From contig VFKE01000036.1 of the NCBI GenBank assembly GCA_009885695.1, forward strand, positions 1 to 44,614: DNA of 44,614 nt, given 5' to 3'. The notes beneath the pieces are model-generated. The model ran no database searches. It was not told the DNA's origin and saw nothing but the letters and a program-made list of their open reading frames with translations. Both the position numbers and the translations under genes were made by a program. Position 1 is the stretch's first letter. Each line of letters starts with the position of its first letter. The DNA comes from Verrucomicrobiota bacterium. GTDB taxonomy: Bacteria > Verrucomicrobiota > Verrucomicrobiia > Verrucomicrobiales > Verrucomicrobiaceae. This document shows, one piece after another, positions 31,444 to 40,345 of the stretch.

Positions 31444-32102
31444 CGGATGTCGCGCGCATTCCGCGCATAGACGGCGTCCTCGCCGATGTTCACTGCGTGA
31501 TCGCCCGCTCGTTCCAAATAGCGCGCTATGAAAATGAGATTGAGGTAGTCCGGCAGTCGCGGGGCATCCTCCTCCATGCGCCGGGTGAGCCGATCGATCA
31601 GTTCCTTGTGCGCCTTGTCGAGTTCCCGGTCGCGCGCCTTAAGGCCCATGGCCAGTTCGATGTCCTCCTCATTAAACGCGCGCAAGCTGTCCTGAAGAAG
31701 GGAGGCGGCTTGCGCGTGAATCGGCTCCAGCATGCGCGTTTCCGGAAGCTCGGGCGATTGCAGCAGCCTTTTTGAACGGCGCGCGATGTTGACCGCCTGG
31801 TCGCTGATGCGCTCCAGATCGGTCGCCACCTTGATCGTCGCGAAGACACGGCGGAAGTCGTGCGCCAGCGGCTGGAAGCGCGTGAGTATGTTCACGCCTT
31901 CGCGGTCGATCTCCATCTCCAGGGCATCGACTGCTTCGTCATCCGCGATGATCCGGTTGCAGAGCGCCTCGTCGCGCCGGGCCAGCGCGCGCGCGGAATC
32001 GCCCAGACTTTCCTGAGTGATGACGGCCATCCGGCGGATGCTGTCGTTAAGTTTCTCAAGCGCCTTGTCGAAGCTCGATAGGATGTGGGATTTTTCTTGC
32101 AT
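31422..32102 (-). CDS. phoU: phosphate-transport regulator PhoU
   Basis: PhoU links the Pst transporter to the PhoR sensor kinase and tunes phosphate signalling. The 226-residue helical protein starts at ATG 32102 and contains two similar three-helix repeats with acidic metal motifs: DDEAVDALEMEIDREGVNIL in the first and ARYLERAGDHAVNIGEDAVY in the second (conserved E..GD.A.NI). IKVATDLERISDQAVNIARR is the matching block of the first repeat. A truncated pstB remnant lies just upstream in the same direction, so phoU was once the last gene of a pst operon. Confidence 0.93.
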   Translation of the reverse strand: MQEKSHILSSFDKALEKLNDSIRRMAVITQESLGDSARALARRDEALCNRIIADDEAVDALEMEIDREGVNILTRFQPLAHDFRRVFATIKVATDLERISDQAVNIARRSKRLLQSPELPETRMLEPIHAQAASLLQDSLRAFNEEDIELAMGLKARDRELDKAHKELIDRLTRRMEEDAPRLPDYLNLIFIARYLERAGDHAVNIGEDAVYARNARDIRHDRTEG

Positions 32103-32210
32103 GGAGCTTTGTGGTCAAGGTTTGAAAGTGAGAAGTTGGGTGTGAAAAGTGAACAATGGCTAACTCAAAGCCAGCAGCATACAACCGGTAACTCATAACT
32201 CATTTTACTC

Positions 32211-32375
32211 TCACCCCATTTGTCCGGAAATATCGCGCTCCGTTTCCGGGCGCTGCGGATTGATGAAGATGTCGCAGGTGAGCGCACGTTCGATGAGCTT
32301 CCCCAGCAGGAGATACGCCGTGTCATCCGCGAGGCGTCGCGCCTGCTGTATGTTGTGGGTCACGTTAACGATGGG
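32211..32375 (-). pseudogene. C-terminal remnant of pstB
   Basis: About 51 codons of a phosphate-transport ATPase remain: IVNVTHNIQQARRLADDTAY, LLLGKLIERALTCDIFINPQ, RPETERDISGQMG and TGA. The His-switch motif VTHN and the closing ERDISGQMG align with both intact PstB proteins ([13 protein letters not shown] and ERYLSGRMG in the second). The Walker and signature regions are gone. It precedes phoU by 108 bases, reproducing the usual pstB-phoU order, and is cut off upstream near the porin terminator. It is not a functional gene. Confidence 0.85.
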
Positions 32376-32404
32376 GGCCGGGGACGATAGAAAATGGAGA
32401 CACG

Positions 32405-32434
32405 AAAAAAACCCGCCGGAGTTCATCCGGCGGG
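32405..32434 (-). terminator. rho-independent terminator of the porin gene
   Basis: On the minus strand CCCGCCGG and CCGGCGGG (32412-32419, 32427-32434) form an 8-base GC stem with a 7-base loop, followed by a T-rich run (A-rich on the plus strand at 32405-32411). It lies 51 bases past the porin stop. Confidence 0.85.
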
Positions 32435-32484
32435 CTCAACCCATTACTCGTTTATCTGGAACAACTCATCCCAGTAAGATTGTT

Positions 32485-33669
32485 TTAGAAGAACATGCGC
32501 AGACCGACCAGCGTAGTCCAGCCGCTGTAGTCGCCGCCATCGCCGCCGCCGTTCATGTCCCAGAACTCCGTGCCGGCCATGAGCTTGAGCTTGTGGCCAT
32601 AGAGGTAATAGTTCAGTCCGAGATAAACCGCCTGATACTGATCACCGCGGCCACCGTCGGTGACATGGGGCGAGAGACGCTCATAGCGGGACTGGAGGGG
32701 GAGGCCGTCGTTGGAGCCGCTGCCGAACTGGTAGCGCGTGACGAACTGGAGGCCGTCCAGAATGTAGAAGGAGGGGATGACATGGAAGCCCCACACATCA
32801 CTCTGGCTATCGCGACCAAGGCCGCCGAGCACATCGGTGTAGAGGCCGAAGCGACCTTTTTCCCAAGTGCTGTTTAACGAGAAGGCGTTGGTGAACAAAG
32901 CGCCGCCGCCGGCATTCTTGGAGTCGGTGCTGTGCTGCCAGTCGAACTTGACGATGCCTTTGTCCATGCCGGTGAGGCTGGTCAGATCATAGCCGATGCC
33001 GGCCTGGATGACCGCACCCGCGGAAAAATCAGTGAACTCATCTTGATCGTCACCTGCGTAGCCGCCTACCGTGTAGATCCAGTTGTTGATTTTGCCATTG
33101 GCGCGAATGCCCGTCAACTCCGACGTAAAGAGGGTGTTGGAGAGCAGCGAGCGCTCGAAGGTGAGGATTTCCTTGGAGGAGGTGAACTGTTCGACGGAGA
33201 AGAAGTTCGCCTTGTATTTGCCGATGCCGATGTTGAATCTGTCATTGGGTGCCCAAGTGACATTCAGATCGTAGATTTGCGAGTAGAACTGCGGGTCAAA
33301 GTTCGGATTGACGTCGATCTGGCCTTCGAGCTTGAACTGGCGGAACCACTTCGACTTGAAGCCAAGACGAAAGCGGCGGACTTCCATGTCACCCCAGAGG
33401 ACTTCTTCAGGACGGTCGCCAGAGGAAAAGCCATCTCCATCAGCATACTGAAGATGGAGGCGGCCTTGGAGGGCGAACTCTTGGAGGACCGGATTGTCGT
33501 CGCTCTTATAGAGCGTAGCAGCCCCCCAGATTTTGTCGTAGATGGAGCGGGTGTCGGCGGGCTGCACGGCAGCCCCGAGGTTCTTGCCGGAGGAGGTGGC
33601 GATCTCACCGGCCTGGAGGCTGGAGAGCATGACCGACGTCAGCAGGAGTAGTGCGGTTTTGAGTTTCAT
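32485..33669 (-). CDS. phosphate-selective porin (OprP/OprO family)
   Basis: This outer-membrane beta-barrel of 394 residues starts at ATG 33669. A signal peptide (LKTALLLLTSVMLSSLQA) precedes EIATSSG. FALQGRLHLQYADGDG, EVRRFRLGFKSKWFRQFKLEGQ and LNVTWAPNDRFNIGIGKYKANF correspond to the opening strands of the OprO/OprP family, and the chain ends in LRMFF with the terminal Phe used by outer-membrane proteins. It likely supplies phosphate to PstS. It is divergent from pstS and the shared 400-base region contains Pho-box-like repeats; a strong terminator closes the unit. Confidence 0.9.
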   Translation of the reverse strand: MKLKTALLLLTSVMLSSLQAGEIATSSGKNLGAAVQPADTRSIYDKIWGAATLYKSDDNPVLQEFALQGRLHLQYADGDGFSSGDRPEEVLWGDMEVRRFRLGFKSKWFRQFKLEGQIDVNPNFDPQFYSQIYDLNVTWAPNDRFNIGIGKYKANFFSVEQFTSSKEILTFERSLLSNTLFTSELTGIRANGKINNWIYTVGGYAGDDQDEFTDFSAGAVIQAGIGYDLTSLTGMDKGIVKFDWQHSTDSKNAGGGALFTNAFSLNSTWEKGRFGLYTDVLGGLGRDSQSDVWGFHVIPSFYILDGLQFVTRYQFGSGSNDGLPLQSRYERLSPHVTDGGRGDQYQAVYLGLNYYLYGHKLKLMAGTEFWDMNGGGDGGDYSGWTTLVGLRMFF

Positions 33670-33783
33670 GTAGGTGTTGGTGTTTTTTCTGTGTGTGGGA
33701 GTGTTTTCCCTTCTGTGGGTGCCGACAGATACTGCCAGCCAAGCGAGGTTAGCGTGATGGCAGGAGACGTCGAGGCGGCGAAT

Positions 33784-33828
33784 GTGACATTTCCGTCACA
33801 GTTGAAACATTTTCGTCACAGTTGAAAC
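33784..33828. promoter_or_regulatory. Pho-box-like direct repeats upstream of the porin
   Basis: CGTCACAGTTGAAAC occurs twice, at 33794-33808 and 33814-33828, 20 bases apart. On the minus strand one unit plus the preceding GTGAC reads CTGTGACGGAAATGTCAC, close to two seven-base Pho-box half-sites separated by four bases. The position is about 115-160 bases upstream of the porin start. PhoB binding is inferred. Confidence 0.55.
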
Positions 33829-33957
33829 GAAAGCCAGAGTATCCACATTGTTCCCGGAGTCAAGACTTGCGAAGGGGGCGTGTTTTGGGTCCAGACTCAG
33901 AGATCCCTCGGTTTTATGCGGCTTACCGAGGCTTGCAGGGCCAGGTCATCCGGCCAA

Positions 33958-33975
33958 TTGTGACGTTTTGTTCAC
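33958..33975 (+). promoter_or_regulatory. Pho-box-like site upstream of pstS
   Basis: TTGTGACGTTTTGTTCAC is two 7-base half-sites (TTGTGAC, TGTTCAC) with a 4-base spacer, 93 bases before the pstS ATG. An AT-rich CATAAAT lies further downstream as a possible -10, but the distance is longer than usual. The assignment is tentative. Confidence 0.4.
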
Positions 33976-34068
33976 TCAAGCCCGTTTGCTCCGGACCTGA
34001 AATCCCGCATAAATAGATTTGCCGGGCATTCCGGCATGTGATTATTCAACACCCTCAAAACAACAAAT

Positions 34069-34884
34069 ATGAAATCAACCATCATTACTTCACTCCTGGC
34101 CGTGGCGTTCACCGCCAGCCTCAGCGCGCAAAACACACTGCGCATTCGCGGATCCGACACGCTCGGGGCCAAACTCGTTCCCCAGTGGGCGGAAGGCTTC
34201 AAGAAGCAGGGCGGCGGCGTCAGCTTCGACATCGCTGCTGAAGGCTCCTCAACCGCTTTCACCAATCTTGCCGCCGGCACCGCCGAGATCGGCATGTCCT
34301 CCCGCAAGGTCAAGGACGACGAGCGCACCTTCTGCAAAACCAAGGGTGTCTTCCTCAAGGAATACAACGTGTGCTGGGACATGATGGCCGTCATCGTGAA
34401 CAAAAGCAATCCCGTCCAGAGCCTGACCAAGAAGCAGGTCTCCGGCATATTCACCGGTGCCATCAAGGACTGGAGCGAAGTCGGCGGCACCCCCGGCCCG
34501 ATTTCTGTCTACACCCGCAACACCTCCTCCGGCACTTACAAGGACTGGCAGACGCTGGCCATGGGTGGCAAGGATTACGGCAGCAACAGCCAGAAGATGG
34601 CGGGCAATGAGCAGATCGCCCAGGAAACCGGCAGCAACAAGAACGGCATCGGCTATGTGGGCCTCGCCTACATCAACGCCAAGGGCATCAAAGTCATCAC
34701 CGTTGACGGCAAGGAGCCCGTCTATGCCAACGTGAAGTCCTATCCCTATTCCCGCCCCTGCTACCTTTATACAAACGGCGAGCCCAAAGACAAAGTGAAG
34801 GAGTTCCTTGATTTCTGCCTCAGCCCCGCTGGTGACAAGATCGTGGAAGTGGTCCATTTCGTGCCGATGTCCAAGGTCAAGTAA
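34069..34884 (+). CDS. pstS: phosphate ABC transporter substrate-binding protein
   Basis: PstS binds inorganic phosphate in the periplasm and passes it to PstCA. The 271-residue protein begins with a signal peptide (STIITSLLAVAFTASLSAQ), then LRIRGSDTLGAKLVPQWAEG with the conserved Gly-Ser-Asp-Thr. EGSSTAFTNLAAGTAEIGMS, NPVQSLTKKQVSGIFTG, and RNTSSGTYKDW with the phosphate-binding Arg/Ser/Thr cluster follow. GIGYVGLAYINAKGIKVI closes the second lobe. It is the promoter-proximal gene of the pst operon and is followed by a strong hairpin, so it may be made in excess over the permease. Confidence 0.95.
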   Translation: MKSTIITSLLAVAFTASLSAQNTLRIRGSDTLGAKLVPQWAEGFKKQGGGVSFDIAAEGSSTAFTNLAAGTAEIGMSSRKVKDDERTFCKTKGVFLKEYNVCWDMMAVIVNKSNPVQSLTKKQVSGIFTGAIKDWSEVGGTPGPISVYTRNTSSGTYKDWQTLAMGGKDYGSNSQKMAGNEQIAQETGSNKNGIGYVGLAYINAKGIKVITVDGKEPVYANVKSYPYSRPCYLYTNGEPKDKVKEFLDFCLSPAGDKIVEVVHFVPMSKVK

Positions 34885-34920
34885 CCTCTCGTTGCTCTCA
34901 GGAGAATTTTGATTTGCAAA

Positions 34921-34960
34921 CCGGCGGAGACGGTGGACAACACGTCGCCGCCGGTTTTTT
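34921..34960 (+). terminator. terminator or attenuator between pstS and pstC
   Basis: CCGGCGGAGACG (34921-34932) and CGTCGCCGCCGG (34943-34954) form a 12-base stem with one mismatch and a 10-base loop, then six T. It would end most pstS transcripts before pstC, giving PstS in excess. Confidence 0.85.
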
Positions 34961-34991
34961 GTCACGACCTTGAATTAGGCCGCACCGAAGC

Positions 34992-36983
34992 ATGCCCAAC
35001 GAGCCCAAAGCCAGCAGCGACCCAGGCGCGAGCGATCTCATCAAGCCGCCCCGGTTCATGGGGCTGCGCATTGATCGCCAGCAAGTCATCCGGGCGTTCT
35101 TCAGCGTGAGCGCTGCGGTGACCATCGTCACCCTGTTCCTGATCATGTGGACCTTGGTGACCGAGGGGCCGTTCCGCTTGCAGAAAAAATTAGGCTTCCT
35201 GCCCGTGCCGACGCTGAAGGGCGGGTTCCTCGACACCTATCGCTGGGAACTCGGAGTCTATCGCAAGGCGGGTCTTGAATTCTGCGATCACGTCAAGAAA
35301 CCCCTCACGGAGCATGAAACCATTTTCAGCAGGTTGAAGCGTGCTGTGGGTGCCGAGCTCAACACCGTATCCAAGGTCTCCCGCGACCGCAGGGATGCCG
35401 CCATTCTGGCAAAAACACACGTCGAGGAACGCGCCGCTCTCCAGCGTGAAGCATTGCAGGAGGCATTGGACAAGACCGGGCCGGCCACGCCTCCGGAGAA
35501 AATAGAAGAGCTGCGCAAGGCTGTCCGCGAAGCCACGGCGAGAAAGGTGGCGGCAGAGGTCCTGCCTCCGCTTTTCACGGATGCTGAAAAACAGAAGCTC
35601 CAGGAAGACTTGCGCGGACTCCAGCCGGATCAGGAGGACTTTCCTCCCTTCATCCAGGAACTGATGGCCGAGTCCGCCAAGCAGGACGGTCTCGCACGCG
35701 AGAAGTTCGCGGCCTTCGTCACCGCCGTGGATGAGTTTGAAGTCGCGGCGGATCCCATCATCGAGGTCCACGACGCGATGAAAGAGCTGGCGCTGGCCAC
35801 CAAGGAGCTGGCCGTCCAGCAGCACATGTCGGAAGATGCCGTAGCCCAGCTCCTGGCCGCTGCTGCCATCGCCAAGACACCGGAAGAGAAGGCCGCCTTT
35901 GAGAAGGATGCCGCCCAGACCGACACCACAGCCATCGACTTCAAGGGACGGATAGAGCCCCTCCTCGCGAAGCGCGCGGACTACGAAAAGCTCATCCCGG
36001 CCTACCTTGCCACGGTGAAAAAAGTGATGGCTGACATGCCGTCGAAACCGCTGACGGGCGAAGCCCGCACGCTGCTGGCGAAAGCCCGGAAGGATCTGCC
36101 CGAGCACATCAAGACCGTGGAGGCATCCCTGCACCACATGAGCGGCTGGAAATGGGACAAGCCCATCCCCCTGATGCAGTCGCTCAGCGCCTTCCTCTTC
36201 GGCGGTGACTGGATCACGAACAGCTCCTGGCAGGACTTCTACGGCATGGTGCCGCTGCTCACCGGTTCCCTCGTGATTTCCCTCACCGCGCTGCTCATCG
36301 CCCTGCCCTTCAGCATCGCGGCCGCCATTTACGTCAACCAGTTCGCAACGCTGCGGGAACAGGAAATCATCAAGCCGCTCATCGAGTTCATCCAGGCCAT
36401 CCCCTCGGTCGTCCTCGGCTTCATCGGCATCTCGGTGGTGGGGGATCTCATCAAGTCCACCAGCGATGTGGCGTGGCTCCAATGGATTCCCGGATTCCCG
36501 GTGGCGGAGCGCCTGAACATGTTCAATGCCGGCTGCCTGCTCGCGCTGATGGCCATCCCGACGATGTTCTCGCTCGCCGAGGATGCCATCAACAATGTTC
36601 CGCGTGCCTTCAGCGAAGCCAGCGAGGCGCTCGGGGCGACAAAAATCCAGACCGTGTTCAAGGTCATCGTTCCTGCCGCGACCTCCGGCATTCTGGCGGC
36701 CATGCTGCTCGGTCTCGGGCGCATCATCGGCGAGACCATGGTGGTGCTGCTCGTTGCAGGGAACCGCATCGCCATTCCTGATTTCTCGGATGGCATCGGC
36801 ACCGTCTTCCAACCCGCCCACACTCTCACCGGCATCATCGCGCAGGAACTCGGTGAAGTCTCCCGCGGCAGTCCGCACTGGCAGGCCCTTTTCATGGTCG
36901 GCATCGTGCTTTTTGCCATCTCCCTGTTCATCAACTGGGCGTCGCGCCTGGTGGTAAGGAAATTTCAGCTTCCCAAGATCTAA
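34992..36983 (+). CDS. pstC: phosphate ABC transporter permease PstC with giant periplasmic insertion
   Basis: PstC and PstA form the phosphate channel in the inner membrane. This one is 663 residues, about twice the usual 300-350. Membrane helix 1 is at about 32-54 (VIRAFFSVSAAVTIVTLFLI). Residues ~60-390 are a hydrophilic, highly helical insertion with coiled-coil-like stretches (for example LQREALQEALDKTGPATPPE and IEELRKAVREATARKVAAEV). The conventional permease then follows from about 400: YGMVPLLTGSLVISLTALLI, the coupling loop ASEALGATKIQTVFKVIVP, and GRIIGETMVVLLVAGN. The insertion lies between helix 1 and the rest, so it should project to the periplasm. Start is ATG 34992. Confidence 0.92.
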   Translation: MPNEPKASSDPGASDLIKPPRFMGLRIDRQQVIRAFFSVSAAVTIVTLFLIMWTLVTEGPFRLQKKLGFLPVPTLKGGFLDTYRWELGVYRKAGLEFCDHVKKPLTEHETIFSRLKRAVGAELNTVSKVSRDRRDAAILAKTHVEERAALQREALQEALDKTGPATPPEKIEELRKAVREATARKVAAEVLPPLFTDAEKQKLQEDLRGLQPDQEDFPPFIQELMAESAKQDGLAREKFAAFVTAVDEFEVAADPIIEVHDAMKELALATKELAVQQHMSEDAVAQLLAAAAIAKTPEEKAAFEKDAAQTDTTAIDFKGRIEPLLAKRADYEKLIPAYLATVKKVMADMPSKPLTGEARTLLAKARKDLPEHIKTVEASLHHMSGWKWDKPIPLMQSLSAFLFGGDWITNSSWQDFYGMVPLLTGSLVISLTALLIALPFSIAAAIYVNQFATLREQEIIKPLIEFIQAIPSVVLGFIGISVVGDLIKSTSDVAWLQWIPGFPVAERLNMFNAGCLLALMAIPTMFSLAEDAINNVPRAFSEASEALGATKIQTVFKVIVPAATSGILAAMLLGLGRIIGETMVVLLVAGNRIAIPDFSDGIGTVFQPAHTLTGIIAQELGEVSRGSPHWQALFMVGIVLFAISLFINWASRLVVRKFQLPKI

Positions 36984-36986
36984 ATC

Positions 36987-38132
36987 ATGCACGCGCCTGT
37001 TGATCCCTCCCCTGGCGGCGCCGCCCCGCACCCGTTCGCGAAGCCGAAGACGCATCGCGAGACCTACGAGTTCCTGATCCGACAGGTGCTTCGCGCCGGC
37101 ACCTACTCAGTGCTGCTCGCCGTGGGGTTGATCTTCGCCCACATCATCATCAAGGGCGTGCCCGTGGTGTTCACTACTAAGGCTCCGTTCATCAACACGA
37201 ACTTCCTGACGAAACTGCCGGAAACCCTCCACGTCATCGAGGACAAGCAGGGCAAAATCTACGAGACAAGCCCTCAAGGCTCGGATGTCATCAAGAAGGA
37301 ACTTGGCGGGAACATGCGCTCGGAGAAGACCATCTCCTACTCCGGGGGCGGCATCCTCGGTCCCATCGTGGGCACGGCGCTGCTCGTGCTCGTTTGCATG
37401 GTGGTGGCATTGTTCCTCGGCATCGCCTCCGCGATCTACTTGAGCGAGTATGCCAGCCACGGCAAATTCATCGAAGGGGTGCGCCTAGCGATCTTGAACC
37501 TGGCGGGCGTGCCCTCGGTTGTGTTCGGCCTTTTCGGTCTGGGCATCTTCGTGCTCAGTGCGCCGGTGCTCACGGACACCCCGCATGAGCGCTCCCTTTT
37601 CTCCATCCCGCTGGGCTTCACGTATATGAGTTTCCAAGGATGGGACACCTGCGTGCTCAGCGGCGCCTTCACCCTGGCCTTCGTCATTCTTCCCGTGATC
37701 ATCACGGCGAGCGAAGAGTGCCTCCGTGCCGTGCCTCAGGGCTTTCGGGAAACGTCCCTCGCCCTCGGTGCCACGCGCTGGCAGACGATCTGGCGCACCG
37801 TGCTCCCTTTTGCCATGCCGGGCATTCTGACCTCGAGCATTCTCGGGATCGCCCGTGCTGCCGGGGAGACGGCACCGATCATGTTCACAGCGGCGCTCGC
37901 CTTCAAGGACAAGCTCCCCTGGCAGGGGGATTCCGGTTTTTTCGGTATCTTCACCCAGTCTGTGCAGGCGCTGCCCTATCACATTTATACCATCGCCGCG
38001 CGCATCCCGCAGAGCGAATACTCTGAGCGCGCCCAGTATGGTTCCGTGTTCGTCTTTCTGGTGCTGGTGCTGATGTTTGCCATCACTAGCGTCTTGCTCC
38101 GGCGCAAACTCCGCGCCAAATACCAATGGTAG
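36987..38132 (+). CDS. pstA: phosphate ABC transporter permease PstA
   Basis: This inner-membrane partner of PstC has 381 residues, starting three bases after the pstC stop. Helix 1 ([20 protein letters not shown]) is followed by a ~70-residue periplasmic stretch (from [20 protein letters not shown] to [15 protein letters not shown]) somewhat longer than in E. coli. Later helices include [20 protein letters not shown] and [18 protein letters not shown]. The EAA-like coupling loop is [21 protein letters not shown], and [13 protein letters not shown] is the PstA-specific segment. The gene overlaps pstB by seven bases. Confidence 0.94.
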   Translation: MHAPVDPSPGGAAPHPFAKPKTHRETYEFLIRQVLRAGTYSVLLAVGLIFAHIIIKGVPVVFTTKAPFINTNFLTKLPETLHVIEDKQGKIYETSPQGSDVIKKELGGNMRSEKTISYSGGGILGPIVGTALLVLVCMVVALFLGIASAIYLSEYASHGKFIEGVRLAILNLAGVPSVVFGLFGLGIFVLSAPVLTDTPHERSLFSIPLGFTYMSFQGWDTCVLSGAFTLAFVILPVIITASEECLRAVPQGFRETSLALGATRWQTIWRTVLPFAMPGILTSSILGIARAAGETAPIMFTAALAFKDKLPWQGDSGFFGIFTQSVQALPYHIYTIAARIPQSEYSERAQYGSVFVFLVLVLMFAITSVLLRRKLRAKYQW

Positions 38133-38971
38133 CAGCCCCTCCAGCCCCCAAGAAACCCGTGAGCAAGCCCGCCCACCACGAACCATCCGCCGTGACGCCC
38201 GCCACCCCGACGGCGGAGGGCGTCATTTCCGTGCGTGGCCTGGATTTCCACTACGGGACAAAGCAGGCGCTCTTCGATGTGAATCTGGAGATCCCGGCGC
38301 GCAAGGTCACGGCCCTCATCGGGCCCAGCGGCTGCGGCAAGTCCACCCTGTTGCGCTGCTTCAACCGCATCAATGACCGCATCGCCGGCGCCCACATCAG
38401 CAAAGGCCAGGTGGTCATTAAGGGGAAGAACATCTACGATGACGACGTGGACACCACGCAGTTGCGCCGCCAAGTCGGCATGGTCTTCCAGAAATACAAC
38501 CCCTTCCCCAAGAGCATTTACGAGAACGTCGTCTATGCCCTCCGCATCGCCGGGGTGAAAAAGAAACCCGTGTTGGATGAAGCCTGCGAGCACGCCCTCA
38601 AGGTGGCGGCACTCTGGGATGAGACCAAGGACCGCCTCAAGGCAAATGCATTCGGACTCTCGGGAGGGCAGATGCAACGCCTCTGCATCGCCCGGGCGGT
38701 CGCGGTACGGCCGGACGTGCTGCTCATGGATGAGCCCTGCAGCGCGCTCGATCCCATCGCCACGCTCAAGGTTGAAGAACTCATCACGCAGCTCACGAAG
38801 GAGTTCACCGTGGTGATCGTGACCCACAACATGCAACAGGCCCGGCGCGTGGCGGATCTCACCGCCTTCATGTTCATGGGCCAGCTCATCGAGTTTGCCG
38901 ATACCACGACCATCTTCGGTGCGCCCCAACAAAAGAAGACCGAGGAATACATCCGCGGCATTTTCAGCTGA
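38126..38971 (+). CDS. pstB: phosphate ABC transporter ATPase, first copy
   Basis: This 281-residue ATPase powers PstCA. A 30-residue Pro/Lys-rich leader precedes [20 protein letters not shown]. Walker A is GPSGCGKST (66-74), the signature is LSGGQMQRL (Gln-to-Met variant of the more common LSGGQQQR), Walker B is [12 protein letters not shown], and the His switch is [15 protein letters not shown]. All catalytic residues are present. It overlaps pstA by seven bases and the second pstB by one base, so all are translated in step. Confidence 0.95.
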   Translation: MVAAPPAPKKPVSKPAHHEPSAVTPATPTAEGVISVRGLDFHYGTKQALFDVNLEIPARKVTALIGPSGCGKSTLLRCFNRINDRIAGAHISKGQVVIKGKNIYDDDVDTTQLRRQVGMVFQKYNPFPKSIYENVVYALRIAGVKKKPVLDEACEHALKVAALWDETKDRLKANAFGLSGGQMQRLCIARAVAVRPDVLLMDEPCSALDPIATLKVEELITQLTKEFTVVIVTHNMQQARRVADLTAFMFMGQLIEFADTTTIFGAPQQKKTEEYIRGIFS

Positions 38972-39810
38972 TGCTCGCATCTGAACCCCTTTCCCGTCCC
39001 ATGCCCGCCACACTGGAAAAACCCGCCGCCATCAACGGCTCCAAGCCCCCCACCCACCTGACGGTGAAAATTGACGGGGTGGATTTCGCCTACGGTGCCC
39101 GCCAGGTCCTGTTCGATGTCACCATGGACATCGCGGCACGCGAGATCACGGCATTCATCGGTCCCAGCGGCTGCGGCAAGTCCACGCTCCTGCGCTGCAT
39201 CAACCGGATCAACGACCTGATCGAAAATGCGGCCATCACCAAAGGCAGAATCACTCTCGGAGGCGTGGACATCAACCACCGGGATCTCGATGTCATCGCC
39301 CTGCGCCGGAAGGTCGGGATGGTGTTCCAGAAATACAACCCCTTCCCGCGCAGCATCTTTGAGAACGTGGCCTATGGTCTTGAAGTTGCTGGCGAGAAGG
39401 ACAAGAAACGGATCACGGAAGTGGTCGAGGAGAGTCTCCGGGCGGCCACGCTTTGGGATGAAGTGAAGGATCGGCTCCATGAGAGCGCCCTCGGACTGTC
39501 TGGTGGCCAGCAGCAGCGCCTCTGCATCGCCCGGACGCTCTCAGTGAAGCCCGAAGTGGTGCTGATGGACGAACCGTGCGCAGCGCTGGATCCCATTGCC
39601 ACAGCGAGAATCGAGGAACTTATTGTGCAGCTCAAAAAGCAATACACGATCGTGATCGTGACCCATAACATGGAGCAGGCGGTCCGTGTCAGCGACCGGA
39701 CGGCGTTCTTCTATCTCGGCAAGCTCATGGAGTTCAATGACACCATGAAGCTCTTCACCGCGCCTGAGAAACCAGAGACGGAGCGCTATCTGAGCGGGCG
39801 CATGGGATGA
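38971..39810 (+). CDS. pstB: phosphate ABC transporter ATPase, second copy
   Basis: This second PstB of 279 residues starts at ATG 38971, sharing one base with the first pstB stop; an in-frame Met at 39001 is an alternative start. Walker [10 protein letters not shown] (64-72), [25 protein letters not shown] and [13 protein letters not shown] are intact. Both ATPases follow one PstCA pair, so they may form a heterodimer or serve alternately. The truncated remnant at 32211 resembles this copy more (ERYLSGRMG end). Operon order pstS-C-A-B-B. Confidence 0.95.
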   Translation: MLASEPLSRPMPATLEKPAAINGSKPPTHLTVKIDGVDFAYGARQVLFDVTMDIAAREITAFIGPSGCGKSTLLRCINRINDLIENAAITKGRITLGGVDINHRDLDVIALRRKVGMVFQKYNPFPRSIFENVAYGLEVAGEKDKKRITEVVEESLRAATLWDEVKDRLHESALGLSGGQQQRLCIARTLSVKPEVVLMDEPCAALDPIATARIEELIVQLKKQYTIVIVTHNMEQAVRVSDRTAFFYLGKLMEFNDTMKLFTAPEKPETERYLSGRMG

Positions 39811-39859
39811 TGCAGACCAGCCTGTGAGCGATTGCTCTGGGCTGTGACGGTTCCGCCAC

Positions 39860-40342
39860 TCAGCGGCTCAAATCACCCTGGGACAGCACCTTGAAACCTA
39901 TCTTCCCCAAGGCTTCCGCGCCGACCTCTGCGTCATCGACGTAAAGCGCCAGCAACGGTTTCCCGCCGGGCCTGATGAGCAGCGGATAGCTGTGATGGAT
40001 GTTGATCTCCGCCGCCAGCAGTCCGCTCAAGGCGTGACCAAGGTCATGCACGCCCTCGCGCAATTCGACCACGACGATGACCCGGGCGGCACAAGACAGC
40101 CCCTGCTCCGCAAAGACGCATTCCGCAGTCTCTGGGTCAGACACGACGAGCCGCACCAGAGTAAGTTCCACGGAATCTTGCACACTGAGACCCAGCACTT
40201 CGATATGATGATCATTGAGCAGCTTCACCAGCCCGAGCAACGCGCCGACGCGGTTGTGTAGAAAAACTGAGAGCTGCCGCACGGGTGATTTCGCCCGAGT
40301 GGTGCCAAAAGCTTCGGGTGGTTTTTCAGTTCCTGCGGGCAT
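39860..40342 (-). CDS. ACT-domain protein
   Basis: The 160-residue cytoplasmic protein has two ACT-like units: LSVFLHNRVGALLGLVKLLN (an ACT core with the ligand-loop Asn-Arg-Val-Gly), then VELREGVHDLGHALSGLLAA in the second. ACT domains bind amino acids and small ligands to regulate enzymes. No enzyme domain is attached, so it is a free-standing sensor of unknown target. It is convergent with the pst operon, 49 bases apart, and divergent in layout from nothing obvious. Start ATG 40342. Confidence 0.8.
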   Translation of the reverse strand: MPAGTEKPPEAFGTTRAKSPVRQLSVFLHNRVGALLGLVKLLNDHHIEVLGLSVQDSVELTLVRLVVSDPETAECVFAEQGLSCAARVIVVVELREGVHDLGHALSGLLAAEINIHHSYPLLIRPGGKPLLALYVDDAEVGAEALGKIGFKVLSQGDLSR

Positions 40343-40345
40343 TTT

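Noticed and set aside
35190-37055. 621-residue minus-strand frame opposite pstC
   Set aside because: It is antisense to a clearly conserved permease, has Arg/Gly/His-rich composition with no domain, and results from high G+C codon structure.
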